From Parahoeflea alexandrii (GTDB lineage Bacteria; Pseudomonadota; Alphaproteobacteria; Rhizobiales; Rhizobiaceae): a stretch of DNA of 64,000 nt. The translations under genes were made by a program, and so were the position numbers. Under the pieces are notes generated by a model that saw only the letters and a list, made by a program, of their open reading frames with translations, was not told where the DNA came from and did not search any database. The stretch lies in assembly GCF_027214025.1 (NCBI RefSeq), contig NZ_JAPWHB010000003.1:310001-374000 (forward strand). Direction: 5' to 3'. The first letter of the stretch is position 1. Each line of letters opens with the position of its first letter. This document shows positions 56,556-64,000 of this stretch, in pieces.

Positions 56556-57635
56556 TCAGGCCGTCAGCGGAGGTTCCCAGGCCTCGCCGACATGCAGCGG
56601 CCGGAACCGGTCCCTGGAAACGCCCTTTTCGGCGAGCCGGGCCTGCAGCACTTCGGCGGGCGCATCGCGGCCCTCGTCGGTGAGCTGGAAGGTGCCCCAG
56701 TGATGGCCGAGCGCATAGTCGGCGCCCGACATCAGGAAGCCGTCGATCGCCTCGTCCGGGTTCTGGTGCTGGTCCTTCATGAACCAGCGCGGCTCGTAGG
56801 CGCCGACCGGCAGGATCGCGGCGCGGAACCTGCCGTGGCGTTCGCGGGCGTTGGTGTAGGGCCGGCCCTTGTCGAAGCCGGTGTCGCCGATATGCAGGAT
56901 CTTGCCGCCGGGGGTCTCGAGCACGAAGGCGGCCCACAGCGCCATCGAGCGGTCGTTCATGCCGCGCGCCGACCAGTGGTGGCAGGGCTCGAAATGGATG
57001 GTGGCCGGGCCGGACTCGATGGAATCGCCCCAGTCGCCGGTCATGATGCGCATGGTGGGAACATGCGCCTTGATGATGGTGTCGTTGCCGAGCGGGGTGA
57101 TCACCAGCGGATCGTGCGCCAACTGCAGCCGGGCCAGGGTGACGAGGTCGAGATGGTCGTAATGATTGTGGCTGAGCAGAACCAGATCGATGTCGGGCAG
57201 GTCCTCGAAGGCGATGCCGGGCGCGGTGACGCGCTTCGGCCCGGCAAAGGAGAGCGGGCTGGCACGATCGGACCAGACCGGATCGGTGAGGATATTGAGC
57301 CCGGCGGTCTGGATCAGCATGGTGGCGTGGCCGACCATGGTGATGCGCAGGCGGTCGCCCTCGATCCGCGGCTCGGGACGGGCCGGTGCGAACGGGCTCT
57401 TGACCAATTTCGGCCAGCTTGCCTGCTTGCCGCCGAATTTCCATCTTAGCAGGTCGGAAAATCCCTTGGGCACGGCACCGTCGGGATTGAAGAACCGCAC
57501 TCCGTCAAAATGATCACTGACCGGACCGGAATGATACGGATTGGAATTGCGTGCGACGGCCATGGCGGTCCCCGATGCGCCGAGGCCGAACAGGGCGGCG
57601 AGCGCTGAAAACTTGATAAAGGAGCGGCGTTTCAT
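56556..57635 (-). CDS. MBL fold metallo-hydrolase (NAPE-PLD/UlaG-like), Tat-exported
   Basis: A 359-residue metallo-beta-lactamase-fold hydrolase. The metal site is SHNHYDHLD (HxHxDH), with further ligands in EPCHHWS and [10 protein letters not shown]; the layout matches the NAPE-PLD/RomA group rather than true beta-lactamases. The N-terminus [18 protein letters not shown] is a good Tat signal, so it acts in the periplasm. Substrate is unknown, possibly phospholipid-related. It lies upstream of dapF on the same strand and may be transcribed with it. Confidence 0.93.
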   Translation of the reverse strand: MKRRSFIKFSALAALFGLGASGTAMAVARNSNPYHSGPVSDHFDGVRFFNPDGAVPKGFSDLLRWKFGGKQASWPKLVKSPFAPARPEPRIEGDRLRITMVGHATMLIQTAGLNILTDPVWSDRASPLSFAGPKRVTAPGIAFEDLPDIDLVLLSHNHYDHLDLVTLARLQLAHDPLVITPLGNDTIIKAHVPTMRIMTGDWGDSIESGPATIHFEPCHHWSARGMNDRSMALWAAFVLETPGGKILHIGDTGFDKGRPYTNARERHGRFRAAILPVGAYEPRWFMKDQHQNPDEAIDGFLMSGADYALGHHWGTFQLTDEGRDAPAEVLQARLAEKGVSRDRFRPLHVGEAWEPPLTA

Positions 57636-57710
57636 GGGGGAGATATGGGGCCAGGACAGGGGTGATCAAGAGTGGGGCCAGGCAAAGCGCCCCGGAATGC
57701 CGTCGCGCGG

Positions 57711-58520
57711 TCACCAGCGCATGGCCGAGGCCAGTTGCGGCCATTGCTTCAGGAATGCCCTCTTGTTCCTGATTCCGGCGGAGCCTTTCTCGCGCTTTTC
57801 ATCCTGGTTGAGCCGCGCGAACACCAAGGTCCGGTTGCCCTTGTTAGCCCAGCCGGCAAACCAGCCCCAGCCTCGCGCCCGGTCAAACGACCCGTCCGCC
57901 ATCCGCGGATAGGCAGCGCCGGTCTTGCCGGCAACCACCCATCCATTGCCAACCGCAGTCGTTTCAACGACAGCCATGGTCCTGTCGATGGCGTCAGGCG
58001 CCACAGGCAGGCTGCGATCGACCAGATTTCGCAGGAACGCCACCTGTTCCGCCGGTGCGATCTTCAGCGAGGAACTGATCCAGGCTCGTTCAAGCCCGTT
58101 GTTGCGGCCCGGGTCGCCGGCAAAATCGGCATTGCCATAGCCGAAGGCCGTCAGATAGCGCTCGATCCTGTCGGCGCCGAGTGCTGCGGTGATCTGCTGC
58201 GAGTACCAGACGACCGAATATTTCATCCAGCGCTCGGGATTGGTCGGCTGTGTCCAGTTGCTGCCGCCCCAATCGGGATATCCCTCTCTGAACGGCAGAA
58301 CCGGTGTGGTCAGCCCGGTCAGGAAGCCGGTGTCGTAGCCGATCAGGCTCAGGGCGATCTTGAAAGTCGATGCCGGGGTGACCCGGGAGCGGCAATCGCC
58401 TTCTTCGAGCAGCACCTCACCGCTGGCCGCATCGGCGATTATTGTGCAGATGGTCCGGGCGCTGGCGGGTGCGACGCTCAGCATGAAAACAATGATCAAG
58501 GTCGGGACAAGGTGTTTCAT
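57711..58520 (-). CDS. class D beta-lactamase (OXA-type)
   Basis: A 269-residue serine beta-lactamase, exported by a signal peptide (about residues 1-21, APASA end). All class D motifs are intact: STFK with Ser51 and the carboxylatable Lys54, the SVV triad at 102-104, YGN at 128-130, and KTG at 199-201, followed by WGWFAGWA. Activity against penicillins is therefore plausible. It may be an intrinsic chromosomal enzyme: no integron or transposon sequence is near. A GTG/ATG 12 bases upstream is an alternative start. Confidence 0.93.
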   Translation of the reverse strand: MKHLVPTLIIVFMLSVAPASARTICTIIADAASGEVLLEEGDCRSRVTPASTFKIALSLIGYDTGFLTGLTTPVLPFREGYPDWGGSNWTQPTNPERWMKYSVVWYSQQITAALGADRIERYLTAFGYGNADFAGDPGRNNGLERAWISSSLKIAPAEQVAFLRNLVDRSLPVAPDAIDRTMAVVETTAVGNGWVVAGKTGAAYPRMADGSFDRARGWGWFAGWANKGNRTLVFARLNQDEKREKGSAGIRNKRAFLKQWPQLASAMRW

Positions 58521-58613
58521 GGGGTCCGTCATACACCAAAAACCGGGATCTGCGAGCCTGGATGCCGCCTTGGGCCGCGGGCCTGCCCATTGCTCCTTGC
58601 AGTTTCAAGGCAG

Positions 58614-58662
58614 CTGAAAATACATCCGAAGAGAATAAAGAACGTGCATTTGCATGCAAAAC
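58614..58662 (+). repeat. copy 1 of a ~50-bp direct repeat with TGCATTTGCATGCAAA box
   Basis: Begins CTGAAAA, then CGAAGAGAA, an A-rich stretch, and the box TGCATTTGCATGCAAA, which contains the perfect 12-bp palindrome TTTGCATGCAAA (58649-58660). A second copy at 60589-60639 has the same order of blocks with a few substitutions and one or two bases of length difference. Copy 1 is followed immediately by a ykoF-like fragment; copy 2 by the TPP riboswitch and intact ykoF. Confidence 0.75.
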
Positions 58663-58667
58663 GGATC

Positions 58668-58730
58668 GCAGGCGCCGCCGCCACAGGGCATCAGTTGTTG
58701 CTCAGGGCGACGCTGTCGCGCGGTTTCCCC
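58668..58730 (+). pseudogene. remnant of a ykoF-like gene
   Basis: In one frame this 63-bp stretch reads AGAAATGHQLLLRATLSRGFP. The intact YkoF protein encoded at 60759 has AAAASRHHVVLRATLSRGCP at 60942-61002. About 13 of 20 positions agree and 14 bases (ACGCTGTCGCGCGG) are identical in DNA. No start, riboswitch or remaining gene body accompanies it, so it is a deletion remnant of a second copy. The rest of the 345-bp region 58521-58865 shows no other gene. Confidence 0.6.
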
Positions 58731-58865
58731 CGCCGAAACCGGCGGCTGGCAAGATATTGCACCGCATCGCAAAACTTCATTAGGAAAACTTGCGTATTGA
58801 TACATCAGGAATACCGGGACAGCGCGTAGTAAGCCCGCTCCGCCGTGTTATTTGAAGGACTGACA

Positions 58866-60518
58866 ATGAGCTTTTCGACCCCGATCCTGCTTGTGATCGC
58901 GATACTCGCGATTCTTGTGGTCGGACGAATCGTCACCTCGCCGGAAGCGCCGGGGCGGATCGCCTTCGGGTTGTCAGCCGTGGCGTCGATCTGGTGGATC
59001 GCCATGGTCGTGCTTCGCCTCAACAGTGTAGACCTGCCTGACAAGATCCTGTTCAGCCGGCTCGCCTGGTTCGGCATCATTGCCACGCCGCTGTTCTGGT
59101 CGGCAGGCTTTCTTGACCACGCAGGCTTCAGCCAGGTCACCAGACGCCTGCCGATCACCATCATTCTGTCGATCAGTGCGCTCGCGGGCCTTGCCGCCCT
59201 GACGGATGGCTATCATCACTGGATCTATACCGGCGTCATCAACGAAGATCGGCCGACCTTCTCTCACGGATGGCTGTTTTACGTGTTGTTGGGGGGAATG
59301 TATCTGTGCATCCTGCTTGCCTGCCTGATGTCGATCTCCCAATTGAAGCGCGCCTCTCGTCTGCACAGGCATCAAATGGTTGCGCTGCTGGTCGCAACAT
59401 GCGTGCCCTGGGCCTGCAACGCGGCTTTCAACCTGTTCGGGTTCCGGCTCTTTAACGATGACCCGACGCCCTTCGCCTTCAGCGCGACGGTGCTCGCCGT
59501 GCTTTTCGCGCAATATCGCGGAAAGCTGTTCATCGCCCCGCCGATCGCCCGGGACATCATCTTCTCGATTCTGCCGGACCCGATCGTGGTGCTCGAGCCG
59601 AGCGGCCTGGTTCTCGAGACCAATCCCGCAGCAGAGAAGCTGACGGGATTCAACCGAGAAACCGTCGGCACGAAGCTCCCGCCTTCCCACCCGCTGATGG
59701 ATTTCGTTGCAACGGATACGACGAGCAAGACCAGGAAGCCGACCGTTCGCTTCGACGCCATGGAGAAGATATTCGAAGTGTCCGTCCAGCCACTCGAGCA
59801 CTGGGGCCGGCAGGGCAACGTGATGATGGTGCTGCGTGACGTTACTGCCAGGGAAGCCGCGCAGAAAAGCCTCTCGGATGCCGGGCAGGTGCTGAAACTG
59901 CGGCTTGAGGAAAACCTGCGCCTGCAGGAACAGCTGGAGCAGCAGGCCTTTCACGATCACCTGACCGGGCTTTTCAACCGCCGCCACGCCAGTACCGTCA
60001 TCCCGCCCGTGCTTTCGAGCGCGAGCGAAGACGCGCCGGTCTCGCTGATCGTCGTCGATCTCGATTACTTCAAGCAGGTCAACGACCGCTATGGCCACGA
60101 TGTCGGCGACAAGGCGCTGGCGGCTTTCGCCACCATCCTCGCCGACAGCCTGCAAGGCGCGGAAATGGCGTTCCGTTACGGTGGCGAGGAATTCCTCGTC
60201 GTGCTTCCGGCCACGAGCCGCGATTCCGCGCTCGAACGATGTGCCCGCTGGCGGCGCGAGCTTGCCACCCACCGGATTGCCGAACTGAAGGACGTCGCCT
60301 TGTCCTTCTCGGCCGGCATTGCGCTGGCTCCCCAGGCCGGAACGTCGCTTACCGAGTGCACGAAGGCTGCCGACGTTGCGCTTTACCGGGCCAAGATCTC
60401 CGGGCGCAACACGGATATCGTCTGGGGCGAGCATCTCGACGGCATCGTCCCGGAAGGGCCTGCCGAAAACGGCAAGGCAGGCGACCGCCGCGCAAACAGG
60501 GGCCGGGCCGGGCTGTAA
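58866..60518 (+). CDS. 7TM-PAS-GGDEF diguanylate cyclase
   Basis: A 550-residue membrane signalling protein. Residues 1-220 form seven predicted helices like the histidine-kinase N-terminal 7TM domain, then a PAS domain (about 225-335, DPIVVLEPSGLVLETNPAAEK), a short coiled coil (345-370) and GGDEF (about 375-530). The active site is GGEEF at 439-443 in RYGGEEFLVV, with LTGLFNRRH and VVDLDYFKQVND intact, so c-di-GMP synthesis is expected. The inhibitory RxxD site is QGAE here, so product inhibition may be missing. GAAGGAC precedes ATG 58866. Confidence 0.94.
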   Translation: MSFSTPILLVIAILAILVVGRIVTSPEAPGRIAFGLSAVASIWWIAMVVLRLNSVDLPDKILFSRLAWFGIIATPLFWSAGFLDHAGFSQVTRRLPITIILSISALAGLAALTDGYHHWIYTGVINEDRPTFSHGWLFYVLLGGMYLCILLACLMSISQLKRASRLHRHQMVALLVATCVPWACNAAFNLFGFRLFNDDPTPFAFSATVLAVLFAQYRGKLFIAPPIARDIIFSILPDPIVVLEPSGLVLETNPAAEKLTGFNRETVGTKLPPSHPLMDFVATDTTSKTRKPTVRFDAMEKIFEVSVQPLEHWGRQGNVMMVLRDVTAREAAQKSLSDAGQVLKLRLEENLRLQEQLEQQAFHDHLTGLFNRRHASTVIPPVLSSASEDAPVSLIVVDLDYFKQVNDRYGHDVGDKALAAFATILADSLQGAEMAFRYGGEEFLVVLPATSRDSALERCARWRRELATHRIAELKDVALSFSAGIALAPQAGTSLTECTKAADVALYRAKISGRNTDIVWGEHLDGIVPEGPAENGKAGDRRANRGRAGL

Positions 60519-60588
60519 GTCGGGTCGACCCGGCGCAGGTCCACTGCCTGATGCCGACAAGACGCGGGTCCTGTCGCTTCGAACCCTT

Positions 60589-60639
60589 CTGAAAAACCAC
60601 GCGAAGAGAAAAGAAGACACTTGCATTTGCATGCAAAGC
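60589..60639 (+). repeat. copy 2 of the ~50-bp direct repeat with TGCATTTGCATGCAAA box
   Basis: Same block order as copy 1: CTGAAAA, CGAAGAGAA, A/G-rich stretch, then TTGCATTTGCATGCAAAG with the palindrome TTTGCATGCAAA at 60626-60637. It ends about 15 bp before the TPP riboswitch, in the expected promoter region of the ykoF operon, so the box could be a promoter/operator part. Confidence 0.75.
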
Positions 60640-60654
60640 CTGTTGAATAGTCCT

Positions 60655-60751
60655 CACCACAGGGGTGCCGCGTAGAGCCGCGGCTGAGATGCGGGCGCCA
60701 AGCCCACGGACCCTCGAAGCTGATCTGGATAATGCCAGCGTAGCAAGGAGG
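60655..60751 (+). ncRNA. TPP riboswitch (THI element)
   Basis: The conserved THI-box segments occur in order: CACAGGGGTGCC (60657-60668), GGCTGAGATG (60681-60690), ACCCTCGAAGCTGATCTGG (60710-60728) and ATAATGCCAGCGTAG (60729-60743). The Shine-Dalgarno AAGGAGG (60745-60751) of ykoF lies immediately after the 3' side of the closing helix, and no terminator hairpin separates them, so thiamine pyrophosphate most likely blocks translation initiation. Confidence 0.96.
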
Positions 60752-60758
60752 AACCAAG

Positions 60759-61367
60759 ATGTTCGCAGGCGCGCAAGTATCCCTTTACCCCATGACCGAC
60801 GGGTTCGTGGACGTGATCCTGTCTTCGCTTTCGGCGCTCGACCCGTATCGTGAGCGGCTCAGGATCGAGACCGACGACATCTCCACATTGATCGTCGGCC
60901 CGCCGGAAGTGCTGTTTCCGGCGTTGCGCGATCTCTACGTGGCGGCTGCTGCCAGCCGGCACCACGTCGTCCTGCGCGCCACGCTGTCGCGCGGCTGTCC
61001 GGGCGAACCCGACGATCCGATCTGCCAGACCAATGCGCTGGCCAATCCATCCGAGCCGCTCGGCTCGCGGCAGGCGGCAGCACTTGCCGCGCTTGGCGAG
61101 GCGCCCCGGACCGGCGAGACGGCGCGGGCGCAGTTCTCGCTTTACGTGATGGGCGCCGGCGATCACATGGCGGAGATCATGGGCTGCATCGATTTTCTTA
61201 AATCGAGCGGCACGTTCGACCGGTCGAAGAATTTCTGTACACGGCTCACCGGCGATTCCGGACCGGTGTTCGCCACGCTGCAGGAGGCGTTCTGCCGCTT
61301 CGGCCCGCCCGCCGGTCACGTCACCATCGATCTGACGGTTTCAGCCAACAGCCCGTCGATCGGCTGA
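60759..61367 (+). CDS. ykoF: thiamine/HMP-binding protein YkoF
   Basis: A 202-residue YkoF-family protein: two tandem ACT-like repeats that each bind thiamine or its hydroxymethylpyrimidine part. Repeat 1 begins GAQVSLYPMTDGFVDVILSSL and contains VVLRATLSRGCPGEP; repeat 2 begins RAQFSLYVMGAGDHMAEIMGCI and ends GHVTIDLTVSANSP. Under TPP riboswitch control and first in the ykoF-thiX-thiZ-thiY operon, it probably supports uptake or handling of thiamine precursors. Confidence 0.95.
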   Translation: MFAGAQVSLYPMTDGFVDVILSSLSALDPYRERLRIETDDISTLIVGPPEVLFPALRDLYVAAAASRHHVVLRATLSRGCPGEPDDPICQTNALANPSEPLGSRQAAALAALGEAPRTGETARAQFSLYVMGAGDHMAEIMGCIDFLKSSGTFDRSKNFCTRLTGDSGPVFATLQEAFCRFGPPAGHVTIDLTVSANSPSIG

Positions 61368-61371
61368 TACC

Positions 61372-62205
61372 ATGACAGGTTCATCGTCCGGCGCGCCGGC
61401 GGCGCGGCCTTTCGGCCGTGTGCCGGCCATGTTTCGCACCCTTCTCACCAGCATCCGCCAGGGTCTGCCCGCCATTTTCAGCGTGGCGGCGGCGCTGGCG
61501 GCGTGGGAGATCTACGTCCGTGTGTCCGGCATTTCGGCGCTGGTGCTGCCGGCGCCGTCGCGCGTGGTCAGTCAGATCGCCGATAATCGCGAGCTGTTGT
61601 GGGCCAACACATGGCCGACGCTGCAGGCGACGCTGACCGGCTTTGCCTTCTCGCTGAGCCTCGCCTTCACGCTATCGGTGCTGATCGATTTCGTCCCAAA
61701 GCTCAGGCGGGCGCTGTTTCCGGTGTTCGTGATCAGCCAGACGCTGCCGCTGGTGGCGATCGCGCCGCTGGTGGTGCTGTGGTTCGGCTTCGGGCTGACG
61801 CCGAAGATCCTGCTGGTGGCGCTGGTCACCTTCTTCCCGATGCTGATCGCGCTGGTCGACGGCTACGAATCCACCGAACCGGAGATCGAGGCGCTGCTGG
61901 CTTCGATGGGCGCGTCGCGGGCAGGCATCTTCCGCCGAGCCCGGCTTCCCTCGGCGATGCCCTATTTCTTTGCCGGCTTACGGATCTCGATCACCTATGC
62001 GGTGGTGGCGGCGATCTTCGCCGAATATGTCGGCGCCCGCGCGGGGCTCGGCATCGTCATTCTCAATGCCAAGAACAGCTTCCGGCCGGACCTGATGCTC
62101 GCCGCCGTGGTGATCAGCTCGGCGCTGACGCTGGCGTTGTTCGGCGCAACCGCGCTGATGCAATGGATCGTGCTCGGCTGGCGGCAGGCGGGGGCGGGAC
62201 GATGA
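61372..62205 (+). CDS. thiX: ABC transporter permease, thiamine-precursor uptake (ThiX)
   Basis: A 277-residue inner-membrane permease with six helices and the EAA-type loop EALLASMGASRAGIFRRARLP that contacts the ATPase. A basic N-terminal extension precedes the first helix (an internal ATG at 61429 is possible). It follows ykoF after 4 bases and overlaps thiZ by 4 bases. In the characterised ThiXYZ system the cargo is formylaminopyrimidine from degraded thiamine. Confidence 0.92.
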   Translation: MTGSSSGAPAARPFGRVPAMFRTLLTSIRQGLPAIFSVAAALAAWEIYVRVSGISALVLPAPSRVVSQIADNRELLWANTWPTLQATLTGFAFSLSLAFTLSVLIDFVPKLRRALFPVFVISQTLPLVAIAPLVVLWFGFGLTPKILLVALVTFFPMLIALVDGYESTEPEIEALLASMGASRAGIFRRARLPSAMPYFFAGLRISITYAVVAAIFAEYVGARAGLGIVILNAKNSFRPDLMLAAVVISSALTLALFGATALMQWIVLGWRQAGAGR

Positions 62206-62957
62206 GCGCGCTCGAACTGAGCAACATAGGCCTCTCGTTCGGTGGGACCCCCGTGCTTGACGATGTGTCGATGCATGTCGCTCAAGGCGAGTTCGTGTCG
62301 ATCCTCGGGCCTTCCGGCTGCGGCAAGTCGAGCCTGTTGCGGCTTCTGACCGGGGCGCTGACGCCTGGTCGCGGAGAGATCCGGGTCGGCGGCGCACCAC
62401 TTGACGGAAGCCCTCGGGCCTTTGCCTTCATGCCGCAGCGCGACGCGCTGATGCCCTGGCGGCGAATCATCGACAACGTGATCCTCGGGCTTGAGATCCA
62501 GGGCATGGGCCGCGCCGAGGCGCGGGCAAAAGTACGGCCGCTGTTTGCAACCTTCGGACTGGACGGCTTCGAACATCGTTACCCGGCTCAGCTTTCGGGC
62601 GGCATGCGCCAGCGTGCGGCGTTGATGCGCACCATCTTGCAGGACCGGCCGGTGCAGCTGCTCGACGAGCCTTTCGGCGCGCTCGACGCGCTGACCCGGG
62701 CCGAAATGCAGCGCTGGCTCGAGCACCGCTGGCGGGACGCCCGCTGGACCACAATTCTCGTCACTCACGATGTGCGCGAGGCGGTGGCGTTGTCGGACCG
62801 GATCTATGTGCTGTCGCCCCGGCCCGCCCGGATCATTGCCGAATTCGAGGTGCCGGACCGGCGTCCACGCCTTGGCCGCACGCTCTCGCCTGAGGCTGTC
62901 CGCCTCGAGGCAGAGCTTCTCGACACGCTTCTCACCCAAACCGGAGACCGATCATGA
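62202..62957 (+). CDS. thiZ: ABC transporter ATP-binding protein, thiamine-precursor uptake (ThiZ)
   Basis: A 251-residue ATPase of the nitrate/taurine/pyrimidine importer type. Walker A is GPSGCGKSS, the signature LSGGMRQRAALMRT, Walker B PVQLLDEPFGALDA, and the H-loop LVTHDVREA. The ATG at 62202 overlaps the permease stop (ATGA). The frame is open far upstream inside thiX, but homology starts here. Confidence 0.94.
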   Translation: MSALELSNIGLSFGGTPVLDDVSMHVAQGEFVSILGPSGCGKSSLLRLLTGALTPGRGEIRVGGAPLDGSPRAFAFMPQRDALMPWRRIIDNVILGLEIQGMGRAEARAKVRPLFATFGLDGFEHRYPAQLSGGMRQRAALMRTILQDRPVQLLDEPFGALDALTRAEMQRWLEHRWRDARWTTILVTHDVREAVALSDRIYVLSPRPARIIAEFEVPDRRPRLGRTLSPEAVRLEAELLDTLLTQTGDRS

Positions 62958-63937
62958 AACATCTTCTGACTGCGCTGGCCCTGCTCGCGGCCGTTCCGGC
63001 CCATGCGGCGGAAAGACTCACCGTGGCGCTCGACTGGACGCCCAACACCAACCATGTCGGGCTCTATGTGGCGAAGGCAAAGGGCTGGTTCGACGAGGTG
63101 GGTCTCGACGTCGAGATCCTGCCCTACACCGACACCTCGTCGGGCACGCTGGTTTCGACCGGCGTGGCCCAGTTCGGCATTCTCAGTGCCGTCAGCTTTC
63201 ACAGCCAGCGCTCTATGGGCGCCGACATGACCGCGGTGATGGCGGTGGTCCAGCACGAGACCGGACGGCTGGTGTTCAACGGCGAGCGCGAGGATATCCA
63301 GCGCCCCGCCGATCTCGATGGAAAGATCTATGCCGGCTTCGGCAGCGCCTGGGAAAATGCGCTGATCTCCTCGATCATTCGCCATGACGGGGGCGAGGGC
63401 AGATTCGACACGGTGACACTCGGCACCTCCGCCTACGAGGCGCTGGCCAACGGCTCGGTCGATTTCACCCTTGAAGTCAGCACCTGGGAAGGTGTCAATT
63501 CGGTGCTGCTCGGCCGGCCGCAGCGCTGGTTCTCTTACGCGGATTACGGCGTGCCGGACCAGCACACGACGTTCCTGGGTGGCAATTCCACCTGGCTTGC
63601 GGCAAACGAGCAAGCCACCGGGGCCTTCGTCAAGGCGGCGCAGCGGGGCTATGCCTTCGCGGCGGACCATCCGGATGAGGCCGCCGGTATCCTGGTCGCG
63701 GAAACCGGCGGCATGCTGTCCAACCCGGAACTGGTGCGGGCGTCGATGAAAGCCCTTGTCGAGGGCGGGTTCCTCAAGGATCCGGACGAGCCCGTGGGCC
63801 TGATCGATCCTGAGCTGATTACCGGGATTGCCGGTTTTCTGTACCAGGCAGGCATATTGCGTGACGCCAATGGCGACGTGCAAAAGGCGATGCCGGACGT
63901 GTCGGGCTGGTACACCAACCAATATCTCGCCCGATAA
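62954..63937 (+). CDS. thiY: periplasmic pyrimidine (HMP/FAMP)-binding protein ThiY
   Basis: A 327-residue binding protein of the NMT1/THI5-like family. The signal peptide is HLLTALALLAAVPAHAAE; the mature part opens VALDWTPNTNHVGLYVAKAKG, the family's ligand-pocket segment, and continues DVEILPYTDTSSGTLV. Relatives bind formylaminopyrimidine for thiamine salvage. It overlaps thiZ by 4 bases and ends the operon; a GC-rich stem follows. Confidence 0.94.
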   Translation: MKHLLTALALLAAVPAHAAERLTVALDWTPNTNHVGLYVAKAKGWFDEVGLDVEILPYTDTSSGTLVSTGVAQFGILSAVSFHSQRSMGADMTAVMAVVQHETGRLVFNGEREDIQRPADLDGKIYAGFGSAWENALISSIIRHDGGEGRFDTVTLGTSAYEALANGSVDFTLEVSTWEGVNSVLLGRPQRWFSYADYGVPDQHTTFLGGNSTWLAANEQATGAFVKAAQRGYAFAADHPDEAAGILVAETGGMLSNPELVRASMKALVEGGFLKDPDEPVGLIDPELITGIAGFLYQAGILRDANGDVQKAMPDVSGWYTNQYLAR

Positions 63938-63956
63938 CAACAGCGGCTCACGCGCT

Positions 63957-63981
63957 GCCCGGAGCCGCGGTCGCTCCGGGC
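63957..63981 (+). terminator. GC-rich hairpin after thiY
   Basis: Arms GCCCGGAGC (63957-63965) and GCTCCGGGC (63973-63981) with a 7-base loop, 20 bp after the thiY stop. There is no T-run before the window ends, so it is a weak intrinsic or Rho-assisted terminator. Confidence 0.5.
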
Positions 63982-64000
63982 GGTGAGGAATTCGCTTCCG

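Overview
The window reads as ordinary chromosomal DNA of a GC-rich alphaproteobacterium of the Hyphomicrobiales (Rhizobiales), most likely in or near the Rhizobiaceae/Hoeflea group. The reasons are gene neighbourhoods typical of that order (ftsK-lolA-xthA; tsaD beside hemC-hemD-Mic60-HemY; acnA divergent from ccmABCDG; ispZ-ftsY-mtaB-dapF), proteins largely restricted to alphaproteobacteria (DUF2794, DUF1223, IalB family, alphaproteobacterial Mic60), and a RIME1-like palindromic intergenic element. No prophage, insertion sequence, CRISPR array, rRNA or tRNA was recognised. This assignment is from memory of these families, not from a search.

Layout. 0-4.9 kb: 3' end of ftsK, LolA-like carrier, exonuclease III, a cyclic-nucleotide-binding protein, an OmpR-type response regulator divergent from an L,D-transpeptidase, DUF1761. 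5-7.1 kb: BrnT/BrnA toxin-antitoxin pair, ETF-beta lysine methyltransferase homologue, EVE-domain and YCII proteins. 7.2-14 kb: tsaD divergent from a haem/membrane-organisation operon (hemC, hemD, Mic60-like, HemY-like, TerB). 14-21 kb: MFS exporter, RIME1-like element, yggT/DUF167, ppa, GNAT, a CAT-like acyltransferase coupled to typA. 21-30 kb: VOC protein, M3 peptidase, argG, SDR, LysE exporter, rlmN, and a WYL regulator facing a small unknown gene across a clear palindromic operator. 30-35 kb: accessory-looking membrane protein, TetR regulator, IalB protein, ECF sigma factor, YkvA, phhB, LMW phosphatase, thpR. 35-42 kb: TesA-type esterase divergent from a YbbA/YbbP-type ABC exporter, Bax-inhibitor-1 protein, acetyltransferase, DUF2794, an unrecognised short gene, DUF1223. 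43-49 kb: acnA divergent from ccmABCDG (haem export for cytochrome c maturation). 49-52 kb: small secreted protein, NUDIX hydrolase, ArsR-AHSA1-AHSA1 operon. 52-58.5 kb: ispZ, ftsY, mtaB, dapF, metallo-hydrolase, class D beta-lactamase. 58.6-64 kb: 7TM-PAS-GGDEF diguanylate cyclase flanked by a ~50-bp direct repeat, then a TPP riboswitch and a pyrimidine/thiamine-precursor uptake operon (ykoF-thiX-thiZ-thiY).

How genes work together. Two blocks serve haem and cytochromes (hemC/hemD and ccmABCDG), the riboswitch operon salvages thiamine precursors, and several adjacent pairs are translationally coupled by ATGA-, TGATG- or GTGA-type overlaps (typA/CAT-like, ybbA/ybbP, ccmA/B, ccmC/D/G, ftsY/ispZ, dapF/mtaB, thiX/Z/Y).

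No undescribed multi-gene system was found. The best leads are small: an attenuator-like pair of hairpins in the typA leader, a decayed ykoF fragment with a duplicated TGCATTTGCATGCAAA box, a three-site WYL operator, a probable CTG start for the DUF167 gene, a possible leaderless arsR mRNA, and an unrecognised ORF/hairpin island at 41.7-42.1 kb.
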